Assembly (NCBI GenBank): GCA_900763995.1
Contig: CAAFMK010000085.1
Coordinates: 1 to 7,131 of the forward strand
DNA length: 7,131 bases
Origin: an uncultured Oscillospiraceae bacterium
GTDB lineage: Bacteria > Bacillota > Clostridia > Oscillospirales > Oscillospiraceae
Reading direction: 5' to 3'
The position numbers and the translations under genes are program-made. Below, piece by piece: positions 6,839-7,131 of this stretch (positions within the stretch are counted from its first letter, which is position 1; every line of letters begins with the position of its first letter). Below the pieces are notes generated by a model. It had not been told where the DNA came from and did no database searches. It was given only the letters and a program-made list of their open reading frames with translations.

Positions 6839-7131
6839 TCAGACACCTCCGAACCGACGGCTGCGACCCTGATAGGCCGCAATAGCCCGGTGCAGTTCTT
6901 CCTTGGAAAAATCGGGCCAGAGTACATCCGTAAAATAAAATTCTGCGTAGGCGGACTGCCATAGCAGGAAATTGGACAACCGCAGCTCCCCACTGGGGCG
7001 AATGATCAAATCCGGGTCTGGCACGCCACGAGAAAAGAGGTAGCGCTCAAACTGCTCAGAGCTTAAATGCTCTGGATCTGCCTTTTTTTCTACACAGTCT
7101 CTGGCGTAGGCCATGGCTCCACGAAGCAGCT
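6839..7131 (-). CDS. uppS: Undecaprenyl diphosphate synthase (C-terminal 96 residues, 5' end outside window)
   Basis: UppS is the cis-prenyltransferase that adds eight isopentenyl units to farnesyl diphosphate. The C55 product is the lipid carrier for peptidoglycan and other wall polymers. Only the last 96 residues are visible, about 40% of the usual 230-260. The family's most conserved block is present: GVPDPDLIIRPSGELRLSNF, then LLWQSAYAEFYFTDVLWPDF. The two arginines of the RPSGELR segment are those that contact the diphosphate in known structures. The C-terminus YQGRSRRFGGV is also typical. The Pro in RPSGE replaces the Thr seen in many homologues and is a common variant. Its TGA stop (6841-6839) is one base from the cdsA TTG. 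Homologues with longer trans/cis products exist, but the neighbours fit UppS. Confidence 0.96.
   Translation of the reverse strand, partial: LLRGAMAYARDCVEKKADPEHLSSEQFERYLFSRGVPDPDLIIRPSGELRLSNFLLWQSAYAEFYFTDVLWPDFSKEELHRAIAAYQGRSRRFGGV
6846..6850 (-). promoter_or_regulatory. Ribosome binding site of cdsA, inside the end of uppS
   Basis: The minus strand has GGAGG within the last codons of uppS (Phe-Gly-Gly-Val). It is 8 bases before TTG at 6837. This spacing decides the start: the competing GTG at 6846 overlaps the site itself. The layout implies that ribosomes finishing uppS reinitiate on cdsA. Confidence 0.75.

Noticed and set aside
6838..6993. An upstream ATG (6993) as start of cdsA, giving 325 residues
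   Set aside because: The added 52 residues overlap uppS, have no membrane segment or CdsA similarity, and the TTG at 6837 has a well-placed GGAGG and the family N-terminus.
1..7131. Search for defence, phage, toxin-antitoxin, CRISPR or mobile elements
   Set aside because: All sequence is accounted for by housekeeping genes and short spacers; no repeats, inverted ends or foreign-looking segment were seen.

Overview
The window is a tightly packed run of six genes, all on the minus strand. In transcription order (right to left) they are uppS (3' part only), cdsA, dxr, rseP, ispG and polC (5' part only). Nearly every base belongs to a gene. The only spacers are 1, 86, 24, 12 and 34 bases long. 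No RNA genes, mobile elements, CRISPR arrays or long repeats were seen.

Organism: a Gram-positive-type PolC with an embedded proofreading exonuclease points to Firmicutes. The order uppS-cdsA-dxr-rseP-ispG-polC is the clostridial arrangement; in Bacillus, proS stands where ispG is here. The base composition looks slightly above half G+C by eye. This would suit a gut-type Clostridia lineage such as Oscillospiraceae, but that narrower placement is inference.

Layout: 6839-7131 is the C-terminal third or so of undecaprenyl diphosphate synthase. 6016-6837 is CDP-diglyceride synthase, most likely starting at TTG one base after the uppS stop. 5930-6015 is the longest spacer and holds an A-rich tract and a small stem-loop. 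4790-5929 is DXP reductoisomerase. 3692-4765 is a site-2 intramembrane metalloprotease with a PDZ domain. 2642-3679 is the Fe-S enzyme IspG. 1-2607 is the first 869 residues of PolC, cut by the window edge inside its zinc-binding segment and before the polymerase catalytic aspartates.

How they work together: Dxr and IspG are two steps of the MEP route to IPP and DMAPP. UppS joins such C5 units into the lipid carrier for cell-wall synthesis. CdsA makes CDP-diacylglycerol for phospholipids. RseP is a membrane protease involved in envelope signalling and clean-up. PolC is the essential replicative polymerase. The set ties envelope precursor supply to replication in one probable transcription unit. 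All genes look intact where visible, with the expected catalytic and metal-binding residues. I found no convincing evidence of a previously undescribed system; the observations listed are modest points about start codons, spacers and the PolC N-terminus.
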